From positions 91,223,052 to 91,287,051 of the forward strand of contig CM065297.1 in the NCBI GenBank assembly GCA_032871835.1: 64,000 nucleotides of DNA, given 5' to 3'. A model generated the notes under the pieces. It did no database searches and had not been told where the DNA came from. It was given only the letters and a program-made list of their open reading frames with translations. Source of the DNA: Dipteronia dyeriana (taxonomy: Eukaryota; Streptophyta; Magnoliopsida; Sapindales; Sapindaceae). Below, piece after piece: positions 33,398-45,467 of the stretch (its first letter is position 1; every line of letters starts with the position of its first letter). A program made the translations under genes and the position numbers.

Positions 33398-35015
33398 TGT
33401 AAGAACCTCAATTTTATGATTGGCTTATTTCATGACAAATCAAATTTAGGATTCAATGTGTAATGGGTAGCTTAGGCTTTCAATGGTAAGCGTCTAAGAT
33501 CCTGGTGCATTTCAAGAGGTAATTCACTTGTGCTTGATTTTTACTGAAGAGATTTAGTTGCGCACACTCACTTTTCATTTATATGCATTTACTTTGACAT
33601 GCATTTGTTATTGAACACACTCACACACTTACATGTATTTGAGTTGTTGCATGTGTTATCATGCATTTCATTCTTAGTTTTAAGTGTGTTTGGTGTGTAT
33701 TTAATTTGTATTCCAATGCCTGGTCGGATACGTCTGCGCGTGGATGATGGTGTACTCTTTGTAGCGCGAAGAGAGACCTTTATAGTCTCTACTGTGCAGG
33801 TCAGTGCACGGGTATGGTACCCACGCAGTACCAACGCACTGGCTTGGTGGGTGAGTTTCAAGTATCAACATCAGGTTAATGAGTGGGTCTTTAAGACTGT
33901 ACGGGTAGGTGCACGGGTCTTTACCTGCACACGGTGCAACTTTTAAGGGCATTTTCATCTTTTCACGTAGCTCGTGAAACCCCCTATAAGAACTCCTATT
34001 TCTCCTCTTCTTTATCACCTATTCTGAACCAAAAGAAACCCTAGAGAGAGAAAGAGAGAGTCTTGTAAGAAAAAAAATTGTTCAAGCTTCATTAACTCTC
34101 CAAAACTTAAATACCCATCATTTATTCATGAAACAAACGTCATCTAGCTTCATCTAGGATGTTTGTTTACACGGGTCTTCATCAACACATGTAACTTGGT
34201 AAGTAGAACACCATTTGTATCATTCTTATGTTTTAGCTTAGAAAGATATCTCTTTTATGACTTGTATGCCTCTAGATTAGGACTTCTGTTACAAGTATAG
34301 ATTATTGTTGATGTTTGGGTTGTTGTATTGTGATAGCTAGCATATAAGTCATATTTTCCTCTAGCTAATTAGGTCATATTAATTGCATTTTGATGATTGC
34401 ATTAATGACCATGCCATTCTTAATGACAACATAAGTTGAAATGGCTTTGTTTGATAACTAGGATTTAATGTTGCATAACAATATCTAGTTAAGTCTTTAT
34501 GAGCATTCATTTAGATATTGATATCTAGGAATTGTACTCAGTGACATTCTTAAATTCTTAGATAAGCATTTAGTGTTTTGCCTAGCATTATTTGCATTTA
34601 GAATATTATTACATATTCACATAGGTTGTCGATCTCTTCATTGAGAAGAAAGTCTTTTGTTGGTTCTGGGATTAGGTTGTATAAATCACAAGCAATTGGA
34701 CTAGGTCTACCTTATCCCGAGAGTAGGTATTTGTTATGGGTAATATACTGGGAGTAGGTTGTAATGCCTTTACCATCAATGGATTCTTTGTTCGTGTATG
34801 GCACACTTAACAGTCCGTGGTTTTTCCCATTTGGAGGGTTTCCACGTAAAACTCAAATATTCTTTATTATTCTGTACTTTACACTTGATTTTGTATGTTT
34901 GTTTATTGGGTGAATATTGAATATTGACTAATCAAGAAAAATTGATAATTAACTTGATTAAGACCTATTCACCCCCCTCTAGGTAATAAGAGCTGTGTTT
35001 TATAGGAACTATATA
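33398..35015 (+). repeat. E9 5' LTR
   Basis: 1618 bp starting TGTAAGAACC. GC-rich block 33715-33950 with 'gtgcacgggta', TATA-like 'ctataagaa' at about 33982-33990, conserved 3' block 'attcacccccctctagg'. Aligns end to end with 37837-39465. Confidence 0.92.
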
Positions 35016-35016
35016 T

Positions 35017-35027
35017 TGGTATAAAAG
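35017..35027 (+). promoter_or_regulatory. E9 primer-binding site, mutated
   Basis: TGGTATAAAAGC where TGGTATCAGAGC is expected, so the site has two or more changes. Confidence 0.8.
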
Positions 35028-35134
35028 CCGGTGCCTAGACATACTTAGGTGGTCCGTGCTTCTTTTGTGTGTCTTGCATTTGCTTGGACTTATTTGTTGC
35101 ATTACATTTGCATTCATTCACTTCACCATACATC

Positions 35135-36560
35135 ATGAGTGAGCGTGAAACACTTAGAGCGGGTATTGGTTAAATGACCTCTAAAGTTAAGAGGGAGGAA
35201 TATGACACCGATGAGGAAATGAATCTCATGGTTGGGAGATTTAGGAGATTTACAAAATCTCTGAAGAAAGGCATGACCTCCAAGGTGAAGGAGGAAAAGA
35301 AAAGGCCAAGGAAACTTGACCCTTGCCTTTAATGTGGTGGATTGGCCACATCGCCTCCAAGTGTATTAACTTAAAGTACAAGAATAGAGGAGTTGATTTG
35401 ATCGCTACTTGGTGTCATAAAGAAGTTCACGTAGTTGATGACTGCTCTACAAGCTCGGTGGATAGTGAGTTCAACTACTTAACATTTTTGGTTTCCTACC
35501 ATGAAGAAACACAAGCCACAACCAATTTTATATCAATTGAAGAGTTCAAGATAGGTGACTTGGTGTTTGGAAACTGAAGTGGAGCATGTACAAGTGGGAG
35601 AAGCCTCGTTTATGATGACCCATGCTCTAGAAATTCTTGTGATAATATGATGGATTATCAAGAGTTGGTTGATTCCCTTTCAAAAGTCTTTGAAGGAGAA
35701 AGATAATGATATCCTTAGATTGGAAAAGGATAATCTTCAACTAGGAGATAAAGTGACTCACTTGGATGAAGAAGTAAGATGTGCATAGGAAAATGAAGTC
35801 AAGTTAAAGAATGACCTTGATGAAGCAAGAAGTGCACTTACCAAGATGTCCTCGGGATCAAAGATGCTTGACCACATGTTAAGCTTTGGCAATAAGCCAA
35901 ATGACAAGCGAGGCCTGGGTTTTGTAAAAGATGAGACCGCACCATCCTTGGACAAGCCTACATTTGCGAAGGAGATTGTTCCTATTTTTCCACCAAGGTC
36001 TTAACACCTCAAGAATATTCTTGTTGCGGGTGAATCCTCTAAGAGCTCAACCTTAAAGATGCTTCCAAGGAAACAAGCTCATCCTCAACCCTTAAGGGTG
36101 CCTCAATCAAAGCTTAATCAACCTTTGAGGCAAGTTACTCATGCTCAACCACATAGGCACCAACATCCGGCTAATGCTCCTAAGAAAAGTCAGTTGGTGC
36201 TTTAAAGACAACCTCATCAACATGGTCATGCCTCGATGAGAGCAATTGTAGAAATTCTTCTTTTACACCTACTTGCCATTATTGTGGTATGATTGGTCAT
36301 ATTTGACCAAATTGTGTTAACTACATCAAGTCATGTAGAATTAAAAGCATGAGAGAAAAGAAAATAAACCGTAGGGCTAAATTGAATAATCCTAGGAATC
36401 CTAGTAAGGATAAAATCTTGACCACTAAAAATGATGTAGTGGAACCTAGTTTGAATAAGGAAAATATGCATCCTATCGCTTGTGCTAAAATTTCTCCCTT
36501 AGATTATACTAGGTCAAATGGACTTGGTATGTCTAGTGGAACTTACCCTTTGCCTTGATA
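35135..36560 (+). pseudogene. E9 gag, internally deleted
   Basis: Start at 35135 ('MSERETLRAG'), stop after 12 codons, then a jump to the C-terminal half ('EEMNLMVGRFRRFTKSL'), showing that the capsid core was deleted. The first zinc knuckle is split by a stop and a frameshift (35325-35365, 'GHIASKC' in the second frame). The acidic tract ('TSSVDSEFNYLTFLVSY') and coiled coil ('LRLEKDNLQLGDKVTHLDEE', about 35700-35770) follow in broken frames. The second knuckle 'CHYCGMIGHI' (36280-36320) has a TGA where relatives have Arg. The last frame 36349-36558 is basic. Immediately after it the sequence matches the 3' untranslated part of other family members. Confidence 0.88.
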
Positions 36561-37824
36561 CGGTTCGGTTTATGACCCCATATGGGGAGCTTAAGCAAAA
36601 AGAGCAAACTTGCATGAATTTTTATTTGCAAGAAGTTGACTTATTTTTTGCTCTTTTTATGATTGCTTGAGTGTGCTTGGTGAATACCATTGATTAATGA
36701 TTATATAATGTTTTTAATAACATAATGCACGATTGCTTTTGATGATAATGCATGATTTCTATTTTTGCTTTAACATGCTTCACGTTTAGAGGAATGTTCT
36801 ACTTGCTAGTACATTTGATTGACCTCAAATTATTTTCCATGTTCATGATTCATATGATATGCATTCTTAAGCTCTCTCTTCAAAAGGGCTACTGACAATA
36901 TGATGTGAAGCCGTCCAATGATGGAAAAGGCTACTCATTTGAAACCGAGTGAAAGCCATCAAGAGAGTTACCTTTGCATGATAAAAAGAAATACATGCTT
37001 TATAGGAAATTGGAGAAAAATAGAAATGTTGAAAATTTGTTGATGATGTGTGTTGATACATTGCTTATTTTAGACATAAAAATGGCTAATTGATGACATG
37101 TCTTGTAATGTAAATAACATGATATACTTTTGATGTGTTTAGTACACTTCCAAACAAATGCTCGGAAATATATCTTATTATCATAACAACAAAGCTTCAA
37201 TTGGTTTGACTTCATTTGGAAATCCTGTTGAGTGTTACTTTGATTGATTTTCATGCATGAGATCAATAGAGTTTTGTATTACATGCTAAGTAACCTTTTC
37301 ACACACACTTTTTTGTTTTTAAAACTCTTGAATCTCTCTCAATCATATTTATAGCATAAATTTGGTTTATATCATTATACAATGTGATGATTGCTTGTAG
37401 CTTTCTTTGTCCTGGCAACCCGTTGTGGGGAAATACCTTTATCGATATCATGATAAAAAGGGGGATTATTATAGATATAAGGAAAGCTTTTTTATTGATA
37501 AGCCATGTTGATTTTAGGGGGGTAGCTACTTTGAGTGAGAGTAACTCATTTAGGGGAGCATTGCACATGCATTTGTTATATTGTTTTATTGAATGCAATT
37601 GCTTTTTGCTTTTGTTCACCTCACATGCACTTGCTCTTGGAAGATGTTTTCTGGCTATTGTGTGTAAGTATGATGATCTACGAAGAGATTGAAGACCTTG
37701 AAGACTTAGAATACTAGGTATATCTATTTTTGTAACGTAGAATGGACTTTGATGAACAATAGCTAGATTTTTTATTGTATTGTGAGAATTGCTCTGTGAG
37801 TGGTGATTTTATCATAAAATAGCC
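36561..37824 (+). other. E9 3' untranslated region
   Basis: About 1.26 kb between gag and the polypurine tract, AT-rich, no convincing ORF. It corresponds to the E3 region 5102-6285 at its start ('gaccccatatggggagc'). Confidence 0.6.
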
Positions 37825-37836
37825 AAAGGGGGAGAT
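37825..37836 (+). promoter_or_regulatory. E9 polypurine tract
   Basis: AAAGGGGGAGAT directly before the 3' LTR. Confidence 0.93.
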
Positions 37837-39465
37837 TGTAAGAACCTCAATTTTATGATTGCCTTACTTTATGACAAATCATATTTGGGATTCAAAGTGT
37901 AATGAGTAGCTTAGGCTTTCAATGGCAAACGTCCAAGATCCCGGTGAGCTTCAAGAGGTAGTTCACTTGTGCTTGACTCTTATTGAAGAGATTTAGTTGC
38001 ATACATTCACATTAATTTATATGCATTTACATTAATATGCATTTGTTTTTAAACACACACACAATTACATGTATTTGAGTTGTTGCGTGTTGTCATGCAT
38101 TTCATTCTTAGTTTTAAGTGTTTTTGGTGTGATTTTAATTCAAATTCCGTTGCTTGGTCGGATACGTCCGCGTGTGCATGATGTTGTGCTTTTTGTATCA
38201 TGAAGAGAAACCTTTGTAGTCTCTACTGTGTGGGTCAATACACGGGCATGGTACATGCGCAGTACCCATGCACTGGCTTTGTGGGTGAGTTTCAAGTCTC
38301 GACATTAGTTCAATACGCAGTCACTTGCGCGACCATGCGTGGGTCTTCAAGACTGCACAAGTAGGTGCAATGGTGAGTGCATGGGTCACTACCTATAAAC
38401 GGTGTAACTTTTGGTGGCATTTTCATCTTTTCACGTAGCTTGTGAAACCCCTTATACGAACCCCTATTTCTTCTCTTCTTTATCACCTCTCCTGAACCTA
38501 AAGAAACCCTAGAGAGAGAAAGCATGTTCAAGCTTCATTAACTTTCCAAAACCCAAATACCCATCATTTATTCACGAAACAAACATCATCTAGCTTCATC
38601 TAGGATGTTTTATTCCATGGTTCTTCACCAAAACATGTAACTTGGTAAGTAGAACACGATTTTCATCATTCTTGTGTTCTAGCTTAGCAAGATATCTATT
38701 TTATGACTGGTATGCCTCTAGATTAGGATTTTTATTACAAGTAGAGATTATTGTTGATGTTTGGGTTGTTATATTGTGATAGCTAGCATATAGGTCATAT
38801 TTGCCTCTAGCTAATTATGTCATATTAATTGTATTTTGATGACTGCATTAATGACCATGCCATGCTTAATGACAGCATATGTTGAAATGGCTTTGTTTGA
38901 TAACTAGGATATAATGTTGCATAACTATTTCTAATTAAGTCTTTATGAGCATTCATTTAGACATTGATATCTAGGATTTGTACTTAATGACATTCTTAAA
39001 TTCCTAGATATGCATTTAGTGTTTTGCCTGGTATTATTTGCATTTAGAATATTATTACATATTCACATAGGTTGTTGATCTCTTCATTGAAAAGAAAGTC
39101 TTGTGTTGCTTCTGGGATTAGGTTGCATAAAAGACAAGCAATTGGACTAGGTCCACTTAATACCGGGAGTAGGTAGTGGTTGTGGGTTATATACCAGGAG
39201 TAGGTTGTAACACCTCTACCATCAGTGTATTCGTTGTTCGAGTGTGGCGCATTAAACAACCCGTGGTTTTTCCCATTTAGAGGGTTTCCATGTAAAACTC
39301 AAGTGTTCTTTATTATTCTGCACTTTACACTTGATTTTGTATGTTTGTTTATTGGGTGAATAATGAATATTGACTAATCTAGAAAAATTGGTAATTAACT
39401 TGAATAAAACATATTCACCCCCCTCCTCTTAGGTAATTAGAAACACGTTTTAAAGGGAACTTTCA
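37837..39465 (+). repeat. E9 3' LTR
   Basis: 1629 bp, TGTAAGAACC to TTTCA, aligned with 33398-35015 with many point changes and small indels. Confidence 0.92.
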
Positions 39466-39470
39466 ATTAT
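39466..39470. repeat. Target-site duplication of E9, right copy (ATTAT)
   Basis: Exact match to 33393-33397. Confidence 0.9.
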
Positions 39471-39720
39471 ATTAGCAGCGGTCTCTATTCTTTCATGTGT
39501 TGTTGCAACACGCCGGTGATAGTGGCCATAATGTAGCATTTGGCCATCTCATCTGATGCATTCCACTGCTCATACTTATCTCTTTGCACCTTAGTAGATT
39601 CATCAGTAGGATTAGGTGGTTTAGGGGTACACAGAACAAACTTATGTGTTTTAGATTGCAACAATAACCCGATTTTCCTTTTCCATCTGACATAATTATC
39701 ACTAGTTAAAGTATTACCTT
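39471..39720 (-). pseudogene. E8 gag N-terminal part
   Basis: Copia Gag of the Tork/TAR type. One frame reads 'HKFVLCTPKPPNPTD' then 'RDKYEQWNASDEMAKCYIMA' and 'GVLQQHM', the usual N-terminal helices. The start of gag ('MSDGKGKSG', 39690-39660) is in another frame, so at least one frameshift lies between. E9 cuts it after about 80 codons and the gene resumes at 33392. Confidence 0.82.
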
Positions 39721-41050
39721 TTAGTATGTTAATTAGGGATTGGGCAATGATTTATGAATAAAACAAAAATTATATAAGTAAACAATCATGGTAAAGCACT
39801 TATAAATATTTATCTTGAATTAAATAAAATAATTCAATCACAAATTTCAACGGTGATCCAACACCCATAATGTCACGCATTCTCTGGGAGTTCGCACCAT
39901 CAACTAGTTGATTGTTAAGATAACAACCAGCGTTTTCAATTTAGCTTTCTGATTTTATTGACAACAACTCTTGGTAGGATATCAATTAAATCACATTGAG
40001 TGTGTTACCAAGTTATCGACCTTCAATATATTCCATCATGAAAACCCCTCCTTTGAGAGTAGATAACGTTTGAGTCAATTGTCTAGTCTCTCCTTGTAAG
40101 GAATTATCTTGCTAAATTCCATTCACGAATACCCCCTTGAAAGGGTTATCACACGAAACATAAAGCTCAACTAAACTTGGAGGCCATAGGTTTTTCAAAC
40201 ACCTTCTCCCACTCAATTGTTTAAGGCGTTTGATAGAATTCCATAGAATGATTTATCAAGTTATCTATATGCCAATTAGAAACCTGTCATTCAATGCATG
40301 TTCATACAAAAGGAGATATATGAGTGGCACTCCTATTCTATATGACATGCTATCAAACAATGAAAAACATTGCAATATTTACGGAAAAAAAAGTAGCCAT
40401 AATTTGGTCCATCCTTGAAAAGTAAGTAAATTACATTTGTTTGAAATACAAAACCCAAAACCTAACTTGGCGATAAAGTCATCAAGCAGCCGTTCGTCCA
40501 AATGTCGCGTGACTTGGCATTTGCGCGCCCGAAGCCTTGTACGATTGCCCCATGCATAGGACCTTTGCTGTCACAACATAGGAATGTGCATGCGCCCAAA
40601 CCCTTGGAAGGACCGCACGTTGCCGCACTGCAACAAGCTTAGCTGCGCGTTTGGCCACTCATCCACTTGTTGCCTTGGTGCGCACGGGCTACCTCAGGTT
40701 GTTCCGTTGTAACTTTTTCTGCTTCTGATTCCTTGAAACTTGAATATATTACATCAGATCCTTTTTTTATTGAAATAATAAAATAAAAACAAAACTTAGC
40801 AACTACTAAGAAGAAAATTATAGCGATGATATGCAGCTCTTTTTGTTACAATTCCAAAACAAAAAATGCATTGAAATTCTAGAACCAAAATCTAGCAATT
40901 ACAAATCATATTATAAGTATATATATGTCCATACTTTCTAGTGTAATTATATATGTGAATACCTAGAGTGACATCTCTTTCTAAAGCAAACAAATTTACA
41001 ATAAAAATAAATAGATCCACATATATATACATAAATTAAACAAGGGTACA
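39721..41050 (-). other. E8 leader between primer site and gag
   Basis: 1.3 kb without a recognisable ORF. It contains a GC-rich stretch (40490-40720) with several GCGC and CGCACG words in otherwise AT-rich DNA. Origin not recognised; a captured fragment is possible. Confidence 0.5.
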
Positions 41051-41067
41051 GCCTGGCTCTGATATCA
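41051..41067 (-). promoter_or_regulatory. E8 primer-binding site (initiator Met-tRNA)
   Basis: TTGATATCAGAGCCAGGC on the minus strand, one change from the standard TTGGTATCAGAGC. Confidence 0.9.
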
Positions 41068-41068
41068 A

Positions 41069-43473
41069 TTTTAGGAAAAAACATGCGACTAAAGTGGAAA
41101 AATACGATTGGTATATTTAAAAAAAATCTTTTAAAAGAAAGAACCTTAAATTTTGATTAATTAACATAGAAATAGAAGGTACTGTACCTTTTTCACGTGA
41201 CGATTGATGTTGCGTCGAATTGAAACCATAAGATCTTCCAATCCAGTCATGAATGTAAATCACCTAGGAGTGTGAGCTCCCTTTCATTTAATTGTGTACC
41301 TGACGATGGAAAACAATTGTTAGTCACAATACTCCCCTTAGAGAAAACAAAGAACATTTGGTCAATTGTGAATTCTCAATCTTTTGATCGAAACTAGCGT
41401 GAACCAAATCTGATGTTGTGCATAAAGTCTTTTGATGTAAAAGCTGCTAGTGCACTATCGAAAATAAAACACTCATTCTTTATTTTTTCGCTTGGTCGAA
41501 TTCTCACACCCTTTTCTATGAGTTGGAAGAATTTTTAAGCAAATATAAAATTCTCTCTCAAAGCATTAGCCTTAGCCAAATTCTCTTGATAAGTATTTTT
41601 AGATGGTTGTCGAATCCTTACACAAGGAGGATTCATGTCTTGTGGCTGAAACCTCAAACAAAGAGGAATTGTGTTTCATCAAATCTCTTATCAACCTTTT
41701 GAATTCAACCCTATTCGAACTCATCAATGTATTATCCAATAATAAATTATTGAATATAAATTAAATTGTGACTTAATCAAAAACTTCCTAATTTGGCCAA
41801 TTGTCAATTAAAGTTTTCATAGATATTAAAAACTTCCTAATTTGACTAAATAAATAAATTCCTTTTTATTTATCTACTTATTAAATAAAGTCTTGATAGT
41901 TTTCGTACTACCAATAATAGTATGAGAGTAAGAGACCTTCTCCTAGTACAAAAAAGATTTTGACTTTTAATCAAATAATTAAATAATTTATATTTAATTA
42001 AATAATAAAAAAACAATATACTAGGCTAATATTCTTAGCCTTGCTGCCCAAGTATAAAATATGTGCAATATATTGTTTTTCTATTTAATTAAATCCGTTG
42101 GACTTTAATAAAAAGTCCACATGTGAACTAGACTCATTCTTACTAAAAAGAAGCAAGTCCACAAGCCTTAAATCTATACAATAAAATAATTTAACAACCC
42201 ATTTAATTAAATTGTGTAAATTATATTCTTAATGTATTAATGGAATGCCAGTTGCACTCTATTAGAGCCACCTAAGGATTCCTACATCCTTGGCTCCCAT
42301 TCCAGATATTTGAAGAGTTCCTACGTCTCTTGATCACACATGACCACACCTCTCCAAAACTTTTGGATTCTGAAATCCAAAACCAATTCTAGATGGACCC
42401 TGAATATAGTCTAGTAGAATATATCAATTGATCCATACAAGTTCCTGTGGATTAAAGATCTTGGCAGGCTATCTAAATTTAAGCTTCAGTAGCTATAACC
42501 TAATCACAATCAACAAATGGTTCACTTATGTTCGATCTATTATTTTTGGCTCATTCCACCAAAGAACTAAAATTGAACTCTTAAATAAAGATAGAATAAG
42601 TAAAGCTTCTCATTCACACCCAATATAACCTTATTGGAGATAGTGTATCCTCGTGAAAACTACCAATAATCGCCAAGAGCTCATAGACCGCCCATAGCTC
42701 TCTTAGTTACCATAATTACTCATATGACCATGTTTTGAACTTGAATATTTTGACTTGTGTAGAAGTCATGTTTTAAAAGACACTATTTAAAACTTAAGGT
42801 TAAGATTAAATATCTAATACCTCAAAATATCCATACGATGATATTCTATTCACATTTAATAAATGGAGTCACGATGTCCATATCTATAAATGAAGTCCTC
42901 TATCGATTAACAAATGAATACCACCATACCATCGAGGATAAATTATGCTTTATAATCGTACTCATTGGCGGCTCAAATGATAACACTTGTAACCATAAGT
43001 CCATCATTTATCTCAGGATTGAGATAGACTATCTGATTGTCCTTGAGTGAAAAATTTTATCCATTGATGGTTCTAGATAAAGTATTCATTGTGATCTTAT
43101 TCAATACACCTATTGCACTAGATTCTCTTGCCCAAAGATATTACACTTTGATGATTTTACTCATCATAAGTCATTTGATGCCACCCAAATGTTAGCAAAA
43201 GAATCTATTACTTTAACAAGGTAAAGGCGCCCAACCCTTATCTTAAGTTGTGAATACTGTTCAAGACTAACTAAAGAATTGTGTCTACCTCATACATATC
43301 CAGATGTACGAACAATTCTTCATTTCTCATACTCTTTTTACCTTATGATTATTCACTTTTATAATAATTAAACTATAAATGCTATAAGATGTGTTAAACT
43401 AGAAATCATTTTATTAATCTAAATAATTGTTAAATACATTATTACACACTTGCTATTGAGCATAATCCTAACA
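41069..43473 (-). repeat. E8 5' LTR
   Basis: About 2.4 kb, starting TGTTAGGATTATGCTC at 43473, homologous to E11 and E15 LTRs. The 3' edge near 41069 is blurred because the final CA is mutated. Confidence 0.85.
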
Positions 43474-44025
43474 TGTTTTGCCGATGGTTGTGGAATTAAC
43501 CCGTGGATGTTTTCTCTTCAGAGGTTTTACCATGTAAAAAAAATGTTGTGTCAAATGCCTCTATCCTTATCTGTTTCATATTTGTATATGTGTTTGGTTA
43601 ATTCTTGTTTGGGTCATTATTGAATGATATCTTTGCAAAACAAGTTCTTTGGATTTAAGTGACATGCAAAAACATACTTGATCAAAGTAGTATAAATCAT
43701 TTATCCTTGTAACTTGATTTATTTATATATAGTTATTCTTTGATTAGCACTTGTTTATGTAAGACATGTATACATAAATACAAGTGCTTGTTGATTTACG
43801 TTTTAGTATGAACTCTACACTTGCAAATTGTAGTCTATAATTGACTATACTATTTGACATAATTTTCAATAGTCTAAGTATGCTTGTTTATGCTAATGTG
43901 TTATGATACAAGCTATCTAGAGGGACAAACTTTTGTTTGTTTCAAGGGATTGAAAAGAAGTGTAAAAACCTATTCACCCCTCTCTAGGTTAGCTTAGGCA
44001 GTTTAACTGTGTTTGTATTTTCTTA
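43474..44025 (+). repeat. E7 5' LTR, second part
   Basis: Continues the E7 LTR after E8, with 'gatgttttctcttcagagg' matching 8180-8205 of E4 in reverse, and the terminal 'tattcacccctctctagg' block. It ends TTA where TCA is expected. Confidence 0.82.
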
Positions 44026-44036
44026 TCGTATCAGAG
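44026..44036 (+). promoter_or_regulatory. E7 primer-binding site (initiator Met-tRNA)
   Basis: TCGTATCAGAGCGG, one change from TGGTATCAGAGC, next to the LTR. Confidence 0.85.
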
Positions 44037-44040
44037 CGGA

Positions 44041-45467
44041 CAGAGATACATTCAAGGTTAAGTACAAAGCTTGGAAGTCATGCTAGTAAAATAAGAGATA
44101 ATTGTCGAAGGAGTTTCATATTCGAGACTTCCATTACTTAAAGGTCATTACTATAGCCTTTTGGAAATTAAGGATGAAAGCCTACATCCACTCTACTATG
44201 GTATTTTAGAAATTAAGGATGAAAACCTATATAAAGGGCGTGGATGGTGGTAGAATAAGGATACACACCTCCAAACAAATTAATAAAAGATGGCTCCATA
44301 GTTTCCAAACCAAGAAATGAATGAATTTGAATTGGCCAAGTGACATCACCAAGCCGTGAATGCCATTTTTGGAGGAGTTGACTATCACCAACTCTCATTT
44401 GTTCAAAACCTATAGTCAGCTATGGAAGCATGAGGTGCTCACTAAGTTACCAATGAAGGAACTTTGGTGGTTAAGAAATCAAGGCTTCAAATGCTCACAT
44501 TACAATTTGAAAATTCACAAATGAGTGAAGAGGATAATTTTGAAGACTTCCAATTCAAACTTTTAAACATTGCTAACCAATTTCAAGCACTTGGTGTGTC
44601 AATATCCCCATAGTGCCATAATTGGATGATCCTAAGGTTATTACACAGAATTTTCAAGCTAAGGTGATGACAATTGAAGAAAGCAAAAATGTTGATGACA
44701 TTAGCATCGACGAATCGCTTGGAACACTTCAAACCTATGAAATGAGCTTGAAACCGAAAGTCATAAGTAAAGGTATAACTCTTAAAGCCATTGAAGAGGA
44801 AAGTGAAGGTGATGTCGAGGAGATGGCTCTATTGGTTCGAAAATTCAAGAAGTTCTTAATGAGAGGTGCCAAGCCATGTGGAAATTTCTCTAAAGAATGG
44901 GAAGTAAAGAAGTTATTCATTCCAAGGAATGATGTTGATAGTCAAGCCAAGAGCAAAAGCAAGGTGTAATGTTATAAGTGTCAAGGCTTCAGACACTTTA
45001 CTTCCGGATGTCCTAATGGAAAGATTAAAAAGGACAATAAAGGCAATGCTATGGCGGCCACTTGGAGTGATGGAAACTCTAACGACGAGGAAGCCACTAG
45101 TGATGAGTGAACTTGTGAAGAAAAACACGTTAGCAACTTTGTTGCTTTAACGAATTTTTACTCAAAGCTAGAAGATAATTATCAAGTATCTGTGGAAAAG
45201 GATATTGATCAAAATCATAATAAAGCTATAGTTCTAGTACAACTGATCTTAAGCTAATGGCTAAATTGAAGAGCTTTGAGAAACAAAAGGATGAAGCTTT
45301 GAGAGAAGTTAAGGAGAAATATGATTTGATCAAAACTCAAGTGGATGGGTTTATTAAAACTTTACATAGGCTCATGTGTGAGAAGAATGATCTCATGAAG
45401 AAGCTTGAAGAAGTTGAAATGCTTGTTCTTTTTAAAAGAGAAGGTTATATCTATCTTAAACGATAGT
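44041..45467 (+). pseudogene. E7 gag, decayed and truncated
   Basis: Same gag family as E4. Frames give 'NAIFGGVDYHQLSFVQ', 'VTNEGTLVVKKSRLQML', 'NFEDFQFKLLNIANQF', then 44622-44969 'SLGTLQTYEMSLKPKV' and 'EEMALLVRKFKKFLM', the knuckle near 44970-45010, and 45257-45466 'CEKNDLMKKLEEVE' in the coiled coil. There are many stops, frameshifts and a 46-bp tandem duplication at 44158-44249. It ends at 45467 where the E10 LTR begins, in the region equal to 'VISSLKNR' of E4. Confidence 0.85.

Larger units (their letters stand above)
33398..39465 (+). mobile_element. E9: gag-only copia element (TR-GAG-like)
   Basis: Two full LTRs (33398-35015 and 37837-39465), a mutated Met-tRNA primer site, polypurine tract and perfect TSD (ATTAT) in E8 gag. 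The 2.8-kb interior holds only SIRE-like gag pieces, with no protease, integrase, RT or RNase H motif. It matches the class of plant non-autonomous elements described as TR-GAG. Confidence 0.93.
30583..43473 (-). mobile_element. E8: Tork/TAR-like Ty1/copia element carrying E9
   Basis: Minus strand: complete 5' LTR (43473 to about 41069), Met-tRNA primer site, 1.3 kb leader, gag split by E9, protease, integrase start, then a deletion that runs into the 3' LTR, of which the last 1.4 kb remain. The flanks give GGTTT (30578-30582) and TGTTT (43474-43478), a TSD with one mismatch. The target was the E7 LTR: the two flanks join to a sequence that aligns with the E4 LTR at 8200-8250. Confidence 0.88.
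28349..45467 (+). mobile_element. E7: SIRE-like copia element of the E4 family, 3' side lost
   Basis: 5' LTR in two parts (28349-30582 and 43474-44025) separated by E8, then a Met-tRNA primer site and a decayed gag cut at 45467 by the E10 LTR. LTR and gag align along their length with E4, which is on the other strand. The left flank is E6 gag. The 3' half is not in the window. Confidence 0.85.

Noticed and set aside
33599..33946. 115-residue ORF
   Set aside because: It lies in the E9 LTR U3 and is broken in the 3' LTR copy.
40490..40720. Possible host CpG-rich promoter or exon
   Set aside because: It lies in the E8 leader between primer site and gag; I see no splice or coding pattern, so I report it only as unexplained.
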